Shown one piece after another: positions 23,290 through 32,842 of a stretch of 33,995 bases of DNA. How positions within the stretch are numbered: the first letter of the stretch is position 1; each line of letters starts with the position of its first letter. Under the pieces are notes generated by a model. It was not told where the DNA came from. It made no database searches and saw only the letters and a program-made list of their open reading frames with translations. A program made the position numbers and the translations under genes. Origin of the DNA: an uncultured Bacteroidales bacterium (GTDB taxonomy: Bacteria > Bacteroidota > Bacteroidia > Bacteroidales > Paludibacteraceae); assembly GCA_937901025.1 (NCBI GenBank), contig CALCGR010000160.1, positions 1-33,995 of the forward strand. Reading direction: 5' to 3'.

Positions 23290-26200
23290 TTAGGGCAGAA
23301 CGATGATCTTCCCCGCAAGGGAGGAACTGCCATTGGTTTCTGATTTTATGGTTACTCGATAAATATAGGCACCGGTAGAAATAGCAATCTTATGCATAGG
23401 TAATTGTATCTCAAAGGCATCGGGTTGCGATTGCCGCCATAGCAATCGTCCGGACAGGTCATAAATGCTTACCTCCGTGGCTAAGATCAAATCTTTCTGA
23501 TCGTGCTTGAGCTCGAGCGTCAGCACATCCGATATCGATACGGGATTAGGATACGCAATCACCTTATATAGGGTAGGCGCCGCATCGTGCTTGACCGTGA
23601 AGTTCATCATTCGCGACGAACTGATGTTGATCAGGTTCCATGCACGGAAATACAACGAGTGCTCGCCGTCTTCCAATGCGGGCAGACGGAAGGTTAACGA
23701 CCCCGACTGATACGAGTTCCTATCCGCAATGAATTGACTATTGAGGTTATAGGTCTGCGAGATCGAGTTGTCGATAACGAGTTCGATGTCGTGACCGATA
23801 CTACTGCCCACGGTATTAATACCGTATTTGTCATAGAGCGTGGCATAGAACCTGGGCGTAGCATAGGTGGTGGCGTCCAAAGGCTTATATTGCTCCTCTT
23901 CCTCTAAGTACATCACTATCTCAGGACCTACGGTATCCGTAATCTGTACATCCGCTATACCGCCTACACAGAAGTCTTGTTTCAACCCTAAACCGTCGCG
24001 GTAATGCTCATCGTCATAAGCGTAGTACACAATCCGCCCTGGCCCGTAGTTATAGCGAATATCCTTCGGGGTCATAAACTGATAGGCGAACTTACCGTTC
24101 TTCACCTCTACGCGACCGTGGAAAATCACATTCGGATAATCGGTGTAGGTAACAGGACCCTCTATACCCTTGATAGAAACGGAAACTTCTTGCTGCTTAT
24201 CATAAACCGTCACATCCAACATCCCGTTAAACCACGGAGCAATCGTATCTATCGTATCGTTGTAAGGCACCCTAATCTGTCCCTCTACCTTATATACGTT
24301 CAAGGCATTGATCGTATCCAGTTTCGTGGTCGTCTTCACGGATATATCCGACGGATAAGGCAACCGTATCGCCGGGTCACCCAGCAGCATAAAAGCGAGT
24401 TTGTTGTCATCGCCGCGCAACGTGTTCTTCGCCTCCATGAGAGCTTCGCCTATCGTGCTCCCATAATGATAAGCATCCTTGTGCTTAAACAGCGATTCAC
24501 AGAAAGCTACATTCAGTTTCTGATTCAAGTTAGCATACACGGTGCGACACGCCGCAATCACGCCCAGCGCTCCGCCGTGGGGATTGAGTACGGCTTCCTC
24601 AGCAGCACATCGTTTGCCGGAATCGAAATGGGCAAAACTGCAGGTGGCAAAGAACCAGAGCGGAAGAATCTCGTTCGTCATCTTACGAATCGAGTTCAAC
24701 GTAATCATGCTTTCACTGGTGACGGCATTATACCCCCCGTGCCCCGAATAGTTGAGCATCAATATCCCGTTTTGCAAATAGTTGTCCAATTGGTTTTGCG
24801 CAATAGGACACGATTCCGAATTGGCGGTAATCTGTTTCGGATAGGCATCTAAGTATATCTTATGAAGGATATAATCCGGTACGGTCTTAGCCGTCGCTAC
24901 CGCTGCGGCATCCGCATCGCTGATGTGCAGGTTGTTATCGTAGTCATCCGCCATAAAGACCATCTCGCGACGCCAACTCTCTTGCTGACCGGAACAGATA
25001 TATGCCTCCAGTTTATTCACCATCGCTTGCGCTTCGTCTACGGTGGATACCGGCAATCGCCCTACCCCTATCTGCATGGTAGCTACCGATTCCGCGGCTT
25101 GGTCGTCTTCCAGATATCCGAAATAACCGTCATTATTAATCGCCTTAATCTCATTTTCCGAGTGGATGGCAGGATACGTCAGTAAGGTGTTCGGCCCGGA
25201 GGTGGGCAATAACTTACGGTTATCAAAGGTCCCGTCCCCCATCAACAATAGCCAACGGGGAAGCACATCGCTCTCGCCCGTCTTCGCATTGTCGTAAAGC
25301 ATCTTCATCAGTTTGCGATAAGCCGTAGCATCCGGCGTACCCGACGAGAACTCGTTATATACTTGTTGGTCCGTAACAACAGCCCACTTAAACGGCTCAA
25401 TCGGATCCCGATACGGGTCGTTCTCATGCGCCCTACCTAACTGCTCGGCGATACCTACCATCTCCGCGGGGGCGATAATCACATAATTGACATCTCGCCA
25501 TCCGTGTACATCCTGATTAGCTACTCGCCCCATCATCGTGGGCGTCAACCACCCGCCGGCATTCGGCTGAATAGCGATGTATTCGTGGATGTAATCTTCG
25601 TTGCTGTCGTAAAAAACCACATCCCCGTCCATCACCTGCGTAGGCATGAGGCAGACGGCATCCGGATGGGTGATATCCAACACTACCGTCGACGGATCGG
25701 CATTCCCAATGTGATAAGCCATCGTCGTGGATTCATTGCGGTACTTAGGCGTTCGGAACATCAACCACGAACCGGTCATCTTCAGCGCACACGTAGCCGA
25801 TAACTCAACGTAATTCAGGTAACCCTTACTGCCCGATTCGGTGCAGTGATAGGTGATGGCTACCGAGGACGCACTCGTACCCGCATCGGTGTAGTCCGCA
25901 TTCAGTGTCGTCGCTACCGCCATCGTGTAATGGTCCTGACACGCACTTATGTACGTCGTCTTACTCGTTGAACCGATACGCACCTCTACGGTACCGGTGG
26001 ACTTGGCTACCCCCGCTACGGCTACACGTCCGTGTACGGTCTCCTCCGTCCTACTCGGGAAGGAGAAACTCAGCCTCAACGGCACCTCGGGCGATAAGGT
26101 CTCCCCGTAAAACTCCCGTCCTCCACCATCGACCCCCGTAGGATCCAATAAATTGAGGATGTCCTGCTCGTGGACTTGATAATGGGTGTATTCGTCTATT

Positions 26201-26673
26201 CTTTGCGCTCCCTCCCCATCTAAGGTATCTGCCACGATGATATCCGGCTCGTCCGTGTCTCTGTCAGATAGAAAATAATAACCTACATCCGAGTATGGGT
26301 TGCGTGTGTGCACAAAGGCTTTGGCACTTGTGTTGTAACTCCAAGAGAACGAACCTTGACCATAGAATAGAATGGCATTTCCCGTTCTTATACAACCTAC
26401 TTGCGGCAGGTCGTCAATGTATCCGTCCACCCATCGGGTAGGTAGCATTGCTCCGCCATACCCGTACACGTGCGTCTTGTCGGGATTCAGCCCCGCTTGA
26501 CGTAGGGCATCGTAGGTAAGGCAATAGACACCGCTCTCATTGATTTGAATCTTTACCCATTGACCCGAACTCATCTTCGAATGCGAAGCGTGTTCAAAGT
26601 TCGTGGCGTGTAGGGTACTGACGATGGCTAAACACAAAATCAGACCTGTTCCTATAGTCGTTAATCGTTTCAT
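23290..26673 (-). CDS. porU: Type IX secretion sortase PorU (C25 family)
   Basis: PorU removes the C-terminal sorting domain of T9SS cargo and joins the new end to anionic LPS on the cell surface. The 1127-aa protein, from ATG 26673, has a signal peptide of about 24 residues, a long N-terminal beta region and a gingipain-like C25 domain. The catalytic pair is visible: His645 in NYSGHGG and Cys678 in FFATCSFAHFDSG. The final 95 or so residues, starting at YPNPVS and ending GAYIYRVTIK...IVLP, form a T9SS-type C-terminal domain, as in known PorU proteins, where it is not cleaved. The ATG overlaps the upstream gene stop (ATGA); an upstream TTG at 26685 is less likely. Confidence 0.94.
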   Translation of the reverse strand: MKRLTTIGTGLILCLAIVSTLHATNFEHASHSKMSSGQWVKIQINESGVYCLTYDALRQAGLNPDKTHVYGYGGAMLPTRWVDGYIDDLPQVGCIRTGNAILFYGQGSFSWSYNTSAKAFVHTRNPYSDVGYYFLSDRDTDEPDIIVADTLDGEGAQRIDEYTHYQVHEQDILNLLDPTGVDGGGREFYGETLSPEVPLRLSFSFPSRTEETVHGRVAVAGVAKSTGTVEVRIGSTSKTTYISACQDHYTMAVATTLNADYTDAGTSASSVAITYHCTESGSKGYLNYVELSATCALKMTGSWLMFRTPKYRNESTTMAYHIGNADPSTVVLDITHPDAVCLMPTQVMDGDVVFYDSNEDYIHEYIAIQPNAGGWLTPTMMGRVANQDVHGWRDVNYVIIAPAEMVGIAEQLGRAHENDPYRDPIEPFKWAVVTDQQVYNEFSSGTPDATAYRKLMKMLYDNAKTGESDVLPRWLLLMGDGTFDNRKLLPTSGPNTLLTYPAIHSENEIKAINNDGYFGYLEDDQAAESVATMQIGVGRLPVSTVDEAQAMVNKLEAYICSGQQESWRREMVFMADDYDNNLHISDADAAAVATAKTVPDYILHKIYLDAYPKQITANSESCPIAQNQLDNYLQNGILMLNYSGHGGYNAVTSESMITLNSIRKMTNEILPLWFFATCSFAHFDSGKRCAAEEAVLNPHGGALGVIAACRTVYANLNQKLNVAFCESLFKHKDAYHYGSTIGEALMEAKNTLRGDDNKLAFMLLGDPAIRLPYPSDISVKTTTKLDTINALNVYKVEGQIRVPYNDTIDTIAPWFNGMLDVTVYDKQQEVSVSIKGIEGPVTYTDYPNVIFHGRVEVKNGKFAYQFMTPKDIRYNYGPGRIVYYAYDDEHYRDGLGLKQDFCVGGIADVQITDTVGPEIVMYLEEEEQYKPLDATTYATPRFYATLYDKYGINTVGSSIGHDIELVIDNSISQTYNLNSQFIADRNSYQSGSLTFRLPALEDGEHSLYFRAWNLINISSSRMMNFTVKHDAAPTLYKVIAYPNPVSISDVLTLELKHDQKDLILATEVSIYDLSGRLLWRQSQPDAFEIQLPMHKIAISTGAYIYRVTIKSETNGSSSLAGKIIVLP

Positions 26674-27185
26674 TTTATTTTGCAATATAGTATCTCTTTT
26701 CCGTCTCTTTGTTTACTAATCACTTCGTCGCGTACCGCTACCCTCCGTTCCCCTTGGGTCTCTATAAAGATAAGGTCTCCTTGTCGTATAGTCATTGTCC
26801 GTGAGGCTTGGTGAATGGCATCACCAATAGCTATGACTAACTCGCTCTCGTTCAGCGTGGACTTATCCAAATACTCGCCAATCACCGTCGAGTAATCAAA
26901 ACTCGTCGCCTCCGTCCAACTGCGGCCGTCTTTGATAGCATCCTTCAGTGCCTGCTCCGCCCGCATATCTAACCCTACCGCATAGGCGTCCCAATAGCGG
27001 TCTGCGAACTTAGGGGCGATGTTCTTCCCCAAGCGACTCACGCGCAACACCACCCCTTCTTGATAGGTGATGTCACCGAGCCCGTCCGGAAGAAAAAAAG
27101 GCTTCCTGTTCACCAGCATCGCCGAGTCACCTTTCATCAGCATCTCTACGCGACCCTCTATCTCACTAAAAACAATTATTTTCAT
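26670..27185 (-). CDS. Degenerate fumarylacetoacetate hydrolase-family protein
   Basis: This 171-aa protein resembles the short Bacteroidota members of the FAH family: KGDSAMLVNRKPFFLPD (18-34), VVLRVSRLGKNIAPKFADRY (45-64), VGLDMRAE (70-77), SFDYSTVIGEY (95-105) and RQGDLIFIET (near 132-141). Active relatives carry acidic metal ligands in a YETELV-type motif and a VGxDxTxRD motif. Here the first reads YQEGVV, so the expected Glu positions look replaced, and the second ends AEQ instead of ARD. The protein is also somewhat short. It may therefore be catalytically inactive. It overlaps porU by 4 nt, and a GAGGAGTA repeat spacer separates it from der. The family link is by memory of motifs. Confidence 0.65.
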   Translation of the reverse strand: MKIIVFSEIEGRVEMLMKGDSAMLVNRKPFFLPDGLGDITYQEGVVLRVSRLGKNIAPKFADRYWDAYAVGLDMRAEQALKDAIKDGRSWTEATSFDYSTVIGEYLDKSTLNESELVIAIGDAIHQASRTMTIRQGDLIFIETQGERRVAVRDEVISKQRDGKEILYCKIK

Positions 27186-27193
27186 AATAACCC

Positions 27194-27217
27194 TACTCCT
27201 CTACTCCTCTACTCCTC
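27194..27217. repeat. TACTCCTC octamer array between der and the FAH-like gene
   Basis: Three exact 8-bp units lie head to tail on the plus strand. They fill most of the 36-nt spacer between two minus-strand genes. The unit is the one found inside the lipoprotein gene at 16194-16225, but with opposite polarity relative to transcription. Confidence 0.9.
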
Positions 27218-27221
27218 TCCA

Positions 27222-28535
27222 CTATTTATTCCTAATAAATAGCTGTACCGGCGTGCCGGTAAAGTCCCACCACTCCCTCAGTTTGTTCTCCAGGAACCTG
27301 CGATACGGCTCTTTCACGTATTGGGGCAGGTTAGCAAAGAAAACGAACGTGGGCACTTGCGTGTTGGGCAACTGCGTACAATACTTAATCTTTATATATT
27401 TACCTTTCGTTGCCGGGGGCGGATAGTTCTCGATGAGCGGTAAGAACTTCTCATTGAGTTGCGCCGTAGGCACTTTCTTTTGTTTGTTCTCATATACGTG
27501 CAAGGCCGTTTCCACTACCTTAAAAATACGCTGCTTGGTGATCGCCGACGTAAAGATAATCGGGAAATCCGTAAACGGCGCAATACGATCGCGAATGGCA
27601 GCCTCATACGCCTTGATGTCCTGATTGGTCTTGCTCTCAATCAGGTCCCACTTATTGATGCATACCACGAGCCCTTTCTTGTTCTTCTGTATGAGCGAAT
27701 AGATATTGAGGTCCTGCGCCTCCACCCCGCGGGTGGCGTCAATCATAAGGATGCAGACGTCGCAGTTCTCAATCGCCCGGATAGAACGAACAATAGAGTA
27801 GTATTCCAAATCCTCGTTCACCTTCGCCTTCTTGCGGATACCGGCGGTGTCCACCAAATAAAAATCCTTCCCGAACTTATTATACCTCGTATAGATACTG
27901 TCCCTCGTCGTTCCCGGGATATCCGTCACAATCGTTCGGTCCTCACCCATAAACGCATTCAGAATCGACGACTTACCGGCATTCGGCCTTCCCACAATAG
28001 CAAATCGGGGCAACTCCTCCGTGTCCTCCTCTAGTCCTTCGGGTTTAAAACGCGCTACCACTTCGTCCAACAAGTCACCGGTACCCAGACCGTTCTCCGC
28101 GGAGATGATGAAGGGCTCGCCCAAACCTAACTTATAAAACTCCGGGGCACCGTATTGCTGTTCAAAACTATCCACTTTATTCACTGCCAACACGGTCGGC
28201 TTCTTCGCCTGCCTTAGCAGGTGAGCCACCTCGCTGTCAAACTCCGTCACACCTTCGTTCACGTCCACTACCAACAACACCACGTCCGCTTCCTTGATTG
28301 CCAAATCGACTTGACGGTTGATCTCGCTCTCAAACGTATCGTCGGAGTTTACGACCCATCCGCCGGTGTCAATCACCGAGAACTCGCGTCCGCACCAGTC
28401 GGCTTTGCCGTACTGACGGTCACGGGTGGTACCGGCTTGTTCGGTCACAATCGCCCTACGGGTCTTCGTCAATCGGTTGAATAACGTGGACTTGCCTACG
28501 TTAGGCCTTCCTACAATTGCCACAATGTTTGCCAT
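27222..28535 (-). CDS. der: Ribosome biogenesis GTPase Der (EngA)
   Basis: Der is a double-GTPase needed for assembly of the 50S ribosomal subunit. The 437-aa protein, from ATG 28535 (MANIVAIVG), has two G domains: the first with GRPNVGKST at residues 8-16 and DTGG, the second with GRPNAGKSS near 180 and DTAGIRKKAK. Both have NKxD motifs (NKVD, NKWD). A C-terminal KH-like domain ends at IRNK. An in-frame upstream start would add 23 residues read from the slyD-like tail and is not supported. The first 35 nt overlap the end of the slyD-like gene. Confidence 0.96.
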   Translation of the reverse strand: MANIVAIVGRPNVGKSTLFNRLTKTRRAIVTEQAGTTRDRQYGKADWCGREFSVIDTGGWVVNSDDTFESEINRQVDLAIKEADVVLLVVDVNEGVTEFDSEVAHLLRQAKKPTVLAVNKVDSFEQQYGAPEFYKLGLGEPFIISAENGLGTGDLLDEVVARFKPEGLEEDTEELPRFAIVGRPNAGKSSILNAFMGEDRTIVTDIPGTTRDSIYTRYNKFGKDFYLVDTAGIRKKAKVNEDLEYYSIVRSIRAIENCDVCILMIDATRGVEAQDLNIYSLIQKNKKGLVVCINKWDLIESKTNQDIKAYEAAIRDRIAPFTDFPIIFTSAITKQRIFKVVETALHVYENKQKKVPTAQLNEKFLPLIENYPPPATKGKYIKIKYCTQLPNTQVPTFVFFANLPQYVKEPYRRFLENKLREWWDFTGTPVQLFIRNK

Positions 28536-28929
28536 GTTCTTTTCCTTTTTTATTTTCACATCCGCCTTCGCAATGATGCTCGCACTCACCCTCGCAATGA
28601 CCACCGCAATGGTGACCGCAGGGACTCGGCTGGCGAATAATCTCTAATTCTTCCTTGCTCGCCGGACGGATAGCCAAAATCTTGCCTTTCAAATGTACCT
28701 CTACCACCGCCTCAGGGTAGGTGAGCTCAAACCTACAGTCGAACTCCTCACCTTCCGCCTTGCCCTCCAACGCCGCCTCTACCGCGGGCAGCATCATCTT
28801 CTCCCCGTGACAATAGGTGAGCGGATGCTCCTCCGTCATCTTCTCTACAAGCACTTCTTGGTCTATCGCCTTCACTACGTACATCTCGTACGTCAAGGTC
28901 ACAATCTGTTCTTTTTCTATTACCACCAT
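28501..28929 (-). CDS. SlyD-like FKBP protein with Cys/His tail and reduced flap
   Basis: This 142-aa protein matches SlyD-type FKBP prolyl isomerases at its start (VTLTYEMYV, then MMLPAVEAALEGKAEGEEFD at 45-64) and at the strand HLKGKILAIRPASKEE (79-94). Between these, where SlyD has about 70 residues of flap and chaperone (IF) domain, only about 15 remain (CRFELTYPEAVVEV). The tail from Cys104 is a metal-binding type sequence with CGHHCGGHCEGECEHHCEGG and further Cys/His, comparable to the nickel-binding tail of E. coli SlyD. It may serve in metal storage or delivery rather than as a chaperone; that is inference. It overlaps the lptD-like gene by 10 nt and der by 35 nt. Confidence 0.8.
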   Translation of the reverse strand: MVVIEKEQIVTLTYEMYVVKAIDQEVLVEKMTEEHPLTYCHGEKMMLPAVEAALEGKAEGEEFDCRFELTYPEAVVEVHLKGKILAIRPASKEELEIIRQPSPCGHHCGGHCEGECEHHCEGGCENKKGKEHGKHCGNCRKA

Positions 28930-31616
28930 GTTACTAATTTTTGGGTTGCTTCCGCACTGCTCTTATCGTACTTCAAGTCGGCCAGCATACTGGCATTGAC
29001 ACCGATGTGGAAGTTATAACTCTTATACGGCCCGAACGGCACGAAACTACAAGTCATCGACCAGCAGTGCAGGTCGCGTACTACATTAAACGTGGCACTC
29101 GAGAAACGTTTGGCCTTAAAGTCAAAACTCGTACTGGCCGTCACTTTCCATCCTTCACCTAATCCCAACGAACCCGATAGGTTGAGGTTGTGCGTCAATC
29201 CCATCCGATATTGCATCTTCTCCTCGTTGAAGTTCTCTTTTGTGTGAGCTAAGTCACCGTAGTTGATGGAGTAGGAGATCGATAGCGACCACGGGAACTG
29301 GGTCTTCATATACCCGTCATCATCCGTCTCACTCTTCTTACCCTCCCGCTTGCCGTTGACCATCGTCCCGTCGGGACCGATACGCGAGGTCTCCATATTG
29401 CCGTCATCCGTCTCGGACTTATCCCCCTTGTCTTTCTTCTCAAACCATTTCTTAAAGGTCTGGTTATTGAACGTATAACTGATACTCATTCCGGTACCGC
29501 TCCAATGCGGGAAACGATGGTTGTGCCAATATTGTTTGTTCGTCCTCACGGGAGTACCTAATGCGTTATACTCGTACATATACGGGTCTAGTTGGGTACT
29601 GAGGTTAATCGTGTAGTTCACCTTCGGAATCTTAATACGCAGGTTCACACCGAAGTTACTCCATCGCATCGAGTCCGCAATAAAATTATACCCGCCCGTA
29701 ACGGACAAGTTATCAATGATACTATACACCTTATACGGCTCCTTACCCGTCGTGTCCTTGAGGTTCTTCAACTTCATCTCTAAGTTACTGGCCAGCGAGA
29801 AACTGAGCGTCCCGGCGGCTCCGTTGGCGGCGTTGCCATAGATGCCCCGCTCGTAGTGCGAATAGACTTGACGGACATACATCGGATTGCCTTGGGCATC
29901 TACTTGCTGTACCCTGCGACCCTGGTCGTCAATCTCACCGGTATAGACGGGCTGGTCGTAACTGTCATAGTATCCCCAACCTTTCTTACCAAAGTCCGGA
30001 TGGTAGTTAAAACTGATGGACGGAGTCAGTACGTGACGGAAAGCCTCTACCTTCGTATTCGGGAATAGTTTCTTCATCGGAGTAAACATCCCGTATAACT
30101 TCGTCGACATGGATACCCCTACATTGAAATCAAACACATTATAGAACCCCGTGGTCGTATCCTGTACCAACTGCTGCGCTTGCTCGTCCCAACCCTTATT
30201 GACCCGTTGGAAATACATCCTGTCCGTCATCGTAATGGACGGGGTGATACTCAAATACTTAAACGCCATAAACGAGGCGGAGATAGGTACCGTATGCTTC
30301 ATGCCGGTCTGCCAATCCTTCAGGAAATTCGTCTTGAAGAAATTATACTCCTTCACCCCGTTAATCGATATCTGACCCACTCCCGTATAACTCATGTTAA
30401 TCTTCTCGTACCACTTCTCTTTGCCTACCGGATGCTTGCGCTTGAAGGGATTGATCCTACTCATCGACACGTTCAGACTCGGTGCCGTCATCGAGATCGT
30501 CGAGTCTTGCGTGCGCTGCTGAATGGTCATCGTCATACCAATAGACCAGGGACTGTCCGGAAAACGCTGCGTATAACTGATGGACGAGGCCTTCGTGTTC
30601 TGCGACGTCAGGTCCGGGTTATAGTAACTGTTGATATTACTGCGGTTATAGCCGCTCGTCGAGAAATCGACCGATGCCGAGAAGTTATTGTACGGATTGG
30701 CTTTCGCATCCTGCGTGTGCGTCCAGTGTACACTGAAGTTCGTCGCCTTCGAGTAATTAGGGAGTCCGCGCTCACCCTCTACATCCTGACGGAAATTGAT
30801 GTTGATGTTCCCGTTAAACAAATACCGCTTCGTGTAACGGTACGTCCCGTATACCGCCCACGTACCCTTCGTATAAATATCCCCCTTGACCTCTAAATCC
30901 ATGTAATCGTTGATGGCGAAGTAATACCCGATTCCCTGCAGGTAAAGGCCGCGACGGAAGTCATCACCGAAACTCGGCATAATCAGTCCACTGGTGTACG
31001 AATTAGTGAACGGGAAGAACCCGAACGGAATAGCGAGGGGCACCGGCACCTCTCCTACTACCAGATAAGCCGGACCCGCGGCAATGTATTCACCTGGGTG
31101 TACCTTCGCCTTCGTCAACTGTAAATGGAAATGCGGATGCTCGTGGTTGTCACAAGTAGTGTACTTACCATCCGCCATGATCATCTCGTCCTCGTTGATT
31201 TTCTTCGTCTTGTCCGCTACAATATATCCCTCCCCCTGCTGCGTGACCACATTGCGGATAAAGCCTTTCTTGGTCGTCAGGTTATACGTCATCGCATCCG
31301 ATTCGTACGAGTCGTTGCCATCCTTAAAGACAGGCTTGCCTACCCATTCGTCAGTGATGGTGTCATATACCCCTTGCGCATAGACTAAACTGCTATCCAT
31401 CGTCACGCGGATATACTCCGAGTTGAGCTGCATCGTACCGTAGTTCACCTGACCCTCTCCGTGCAGATAAGCCACCCCGTTGTGCATCAAGATAATCGAG
31501 TCCTTGGCCACGTAACTCACCGGCTGGTCAATCGCACTACTCTGACCCCATAACGGTCCTACCCATCCTAGGACGAGAAGCAAAAGAATAATATGTTCGC
31601 GTGCACGTAAGCGCAT
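28920..31616 (-). CDS. LptD-like LPS assembly outer-membrane protein
   Basis: This is the expected outer-membrane translocon for lipopolysaccharide in Bacteroidota. The 898-aa protein, from ATG 31616, has a signal peptide (MRLRAREHIILLLLVLGWVG, cleaved near Gln25). A periplasmic OstA/LptA-like segment spans about residues 40-170 (HGEGQVNYGTMQL...). Then comes a long beta-barrel with the GLIMPSFGDDFRRGLYLQGIGYY segment type seen in Bacteroidota LptD, many alternating strands and an end at KLVTWW. The annotated frame could begin 24 codons earlier at a TTG, but that would run through the promoter region at 31636-31643. It heads the seven-gene minus-strand run that also holds porU and porV. Confidence 0.88.
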   Translation of the reverse strand: MRLRAREHIILLLLVLGWVGPLWGQSSAIDQPVSYVAKDSIILMHNGVAYLHGEGQVNYGTMQLNSEYIRVTMDSSLVYAQGVYDTITDEWVGKPVFKDGNDSYESDAMTYNLTTKKGFIRNVVTQQGEGYIVADKTKKINEDEMIMADGKYTTCDNHEHPHFHLQLTKAKVHPGEYIAAGPAYLVVGEVPVPLAIPFGFFPFTNSYTSGLIMPSFGDDFRRGLYLQGIGYYFAINDYMDLEVKGDIYTKGTWAVYGTYRYTKRYLFNGNININFRQDVEGERGLPNYSKATNFSVHWTHTQDAKANPYNNFSASVDFSTSGYNRSNINSYYNPDLTSQNTKASSISYTQRFPDSPWSIGMTMTIQQRTQDSTISMTAPSLNVSMSRINPFKRKHPVGKEKWYEKINMSYTGVGQISINGVKEYNFFKTNFLKDWQTGMKHTVPISASFMAFKYLSITPSITMTDRMYFQRVNKGWDEQAQQLVQDTTTGFYNVFDFNVGVSMSTKLYGMFTPMKKLFPNTKVEAFRHVLTPSISFNYHPDFGKKGWGYYDSYDQPVYTGEIDDQGRRVQQVDAQGNPMYVRQVYSHYERGIYGNAANGAAGTLSFSLASNLEMKLKNLKDTTGKEPYKVYSIIDNLSVTGGYNFIADSMRWSNFGVNLRIKIPKVNYTINLSTQLDPYMYEYNALGTPVRTNKQYWHNHRFPHWSGTGMSISYTFNNQTFKKWFEKKDKGDKSETDDGNMETSRIGPDGTMVNGKREGKKSETDDDGYMKTQFPWSLSISYSINYGDLAHTKENFNEEKMQYRMGLTHNLNLSGSLGLGEGWKVTASTSFDFKAKRFSSATFNVVRDLHCWSMTCSFVPFGPYKSYNFHIGVNASMLADLKYDKSSAEATQKLVTWW

Positions 31617-31635
31617 ATATACGCAAATTATCGTG

Positions 31636-31667
31636 CAAAGGTAAACAAAAAATTTTATATATGCAAA
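31636..31667 (-). promoter_or_regulatory. Promoter for the lptD-to-ispF minus-strand unit
   Basis: On the minus strand TTTG (31667-31664) and TACCTTTG (31643-31636) match the -33 and -7 elements with a 20-bp spacer. This gives a start near 31629 and a short leader of about 13 nt to ATG 31616. Confidence 0.78.
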
Positions 31668-31692
31668 TTTATCTTGAAAATTTAACAAAAAA

Positions 31693-31724
31693 TTTGGCTA
31701 TTTCAAAAAAAAAGCGTATCTTTG
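31693..31724 (+). promoter_or_regulatory. Promoter for pheS
   Basis: TTTG (31693-31696) and TATCTTTG (31717-31724) match the Bacteroidota -33/-7 elements with a 20-bp spacer. The -7 sequence is identical to that of the first operon. The expected start near 31731 leaves about 12 nt before ATG 31743, which also argues against the in-frame TTG at 31722. Confidence 0.8.
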
Positions 31725-31742
31725 CAACAAATTTCGACGATT

Positions 31743-32831
<1,089 letters not shown>

Positions 32832-32842
32832 CCCTTGCACCT

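Noticed and set aside
24004..24852. 282-codon open frame opposite porU
   Set aside because: The minus-strand frame carries the PorU catalytic His and Cys, so this is a shadow frame rich in Arg and Ile without family features.
28536..28604. Longer N-terminus of Der
   Set aside because: The extra 23 residues would be read from the slyD-like tail; Der proteins begin with the MANIVAIVG-type segment.
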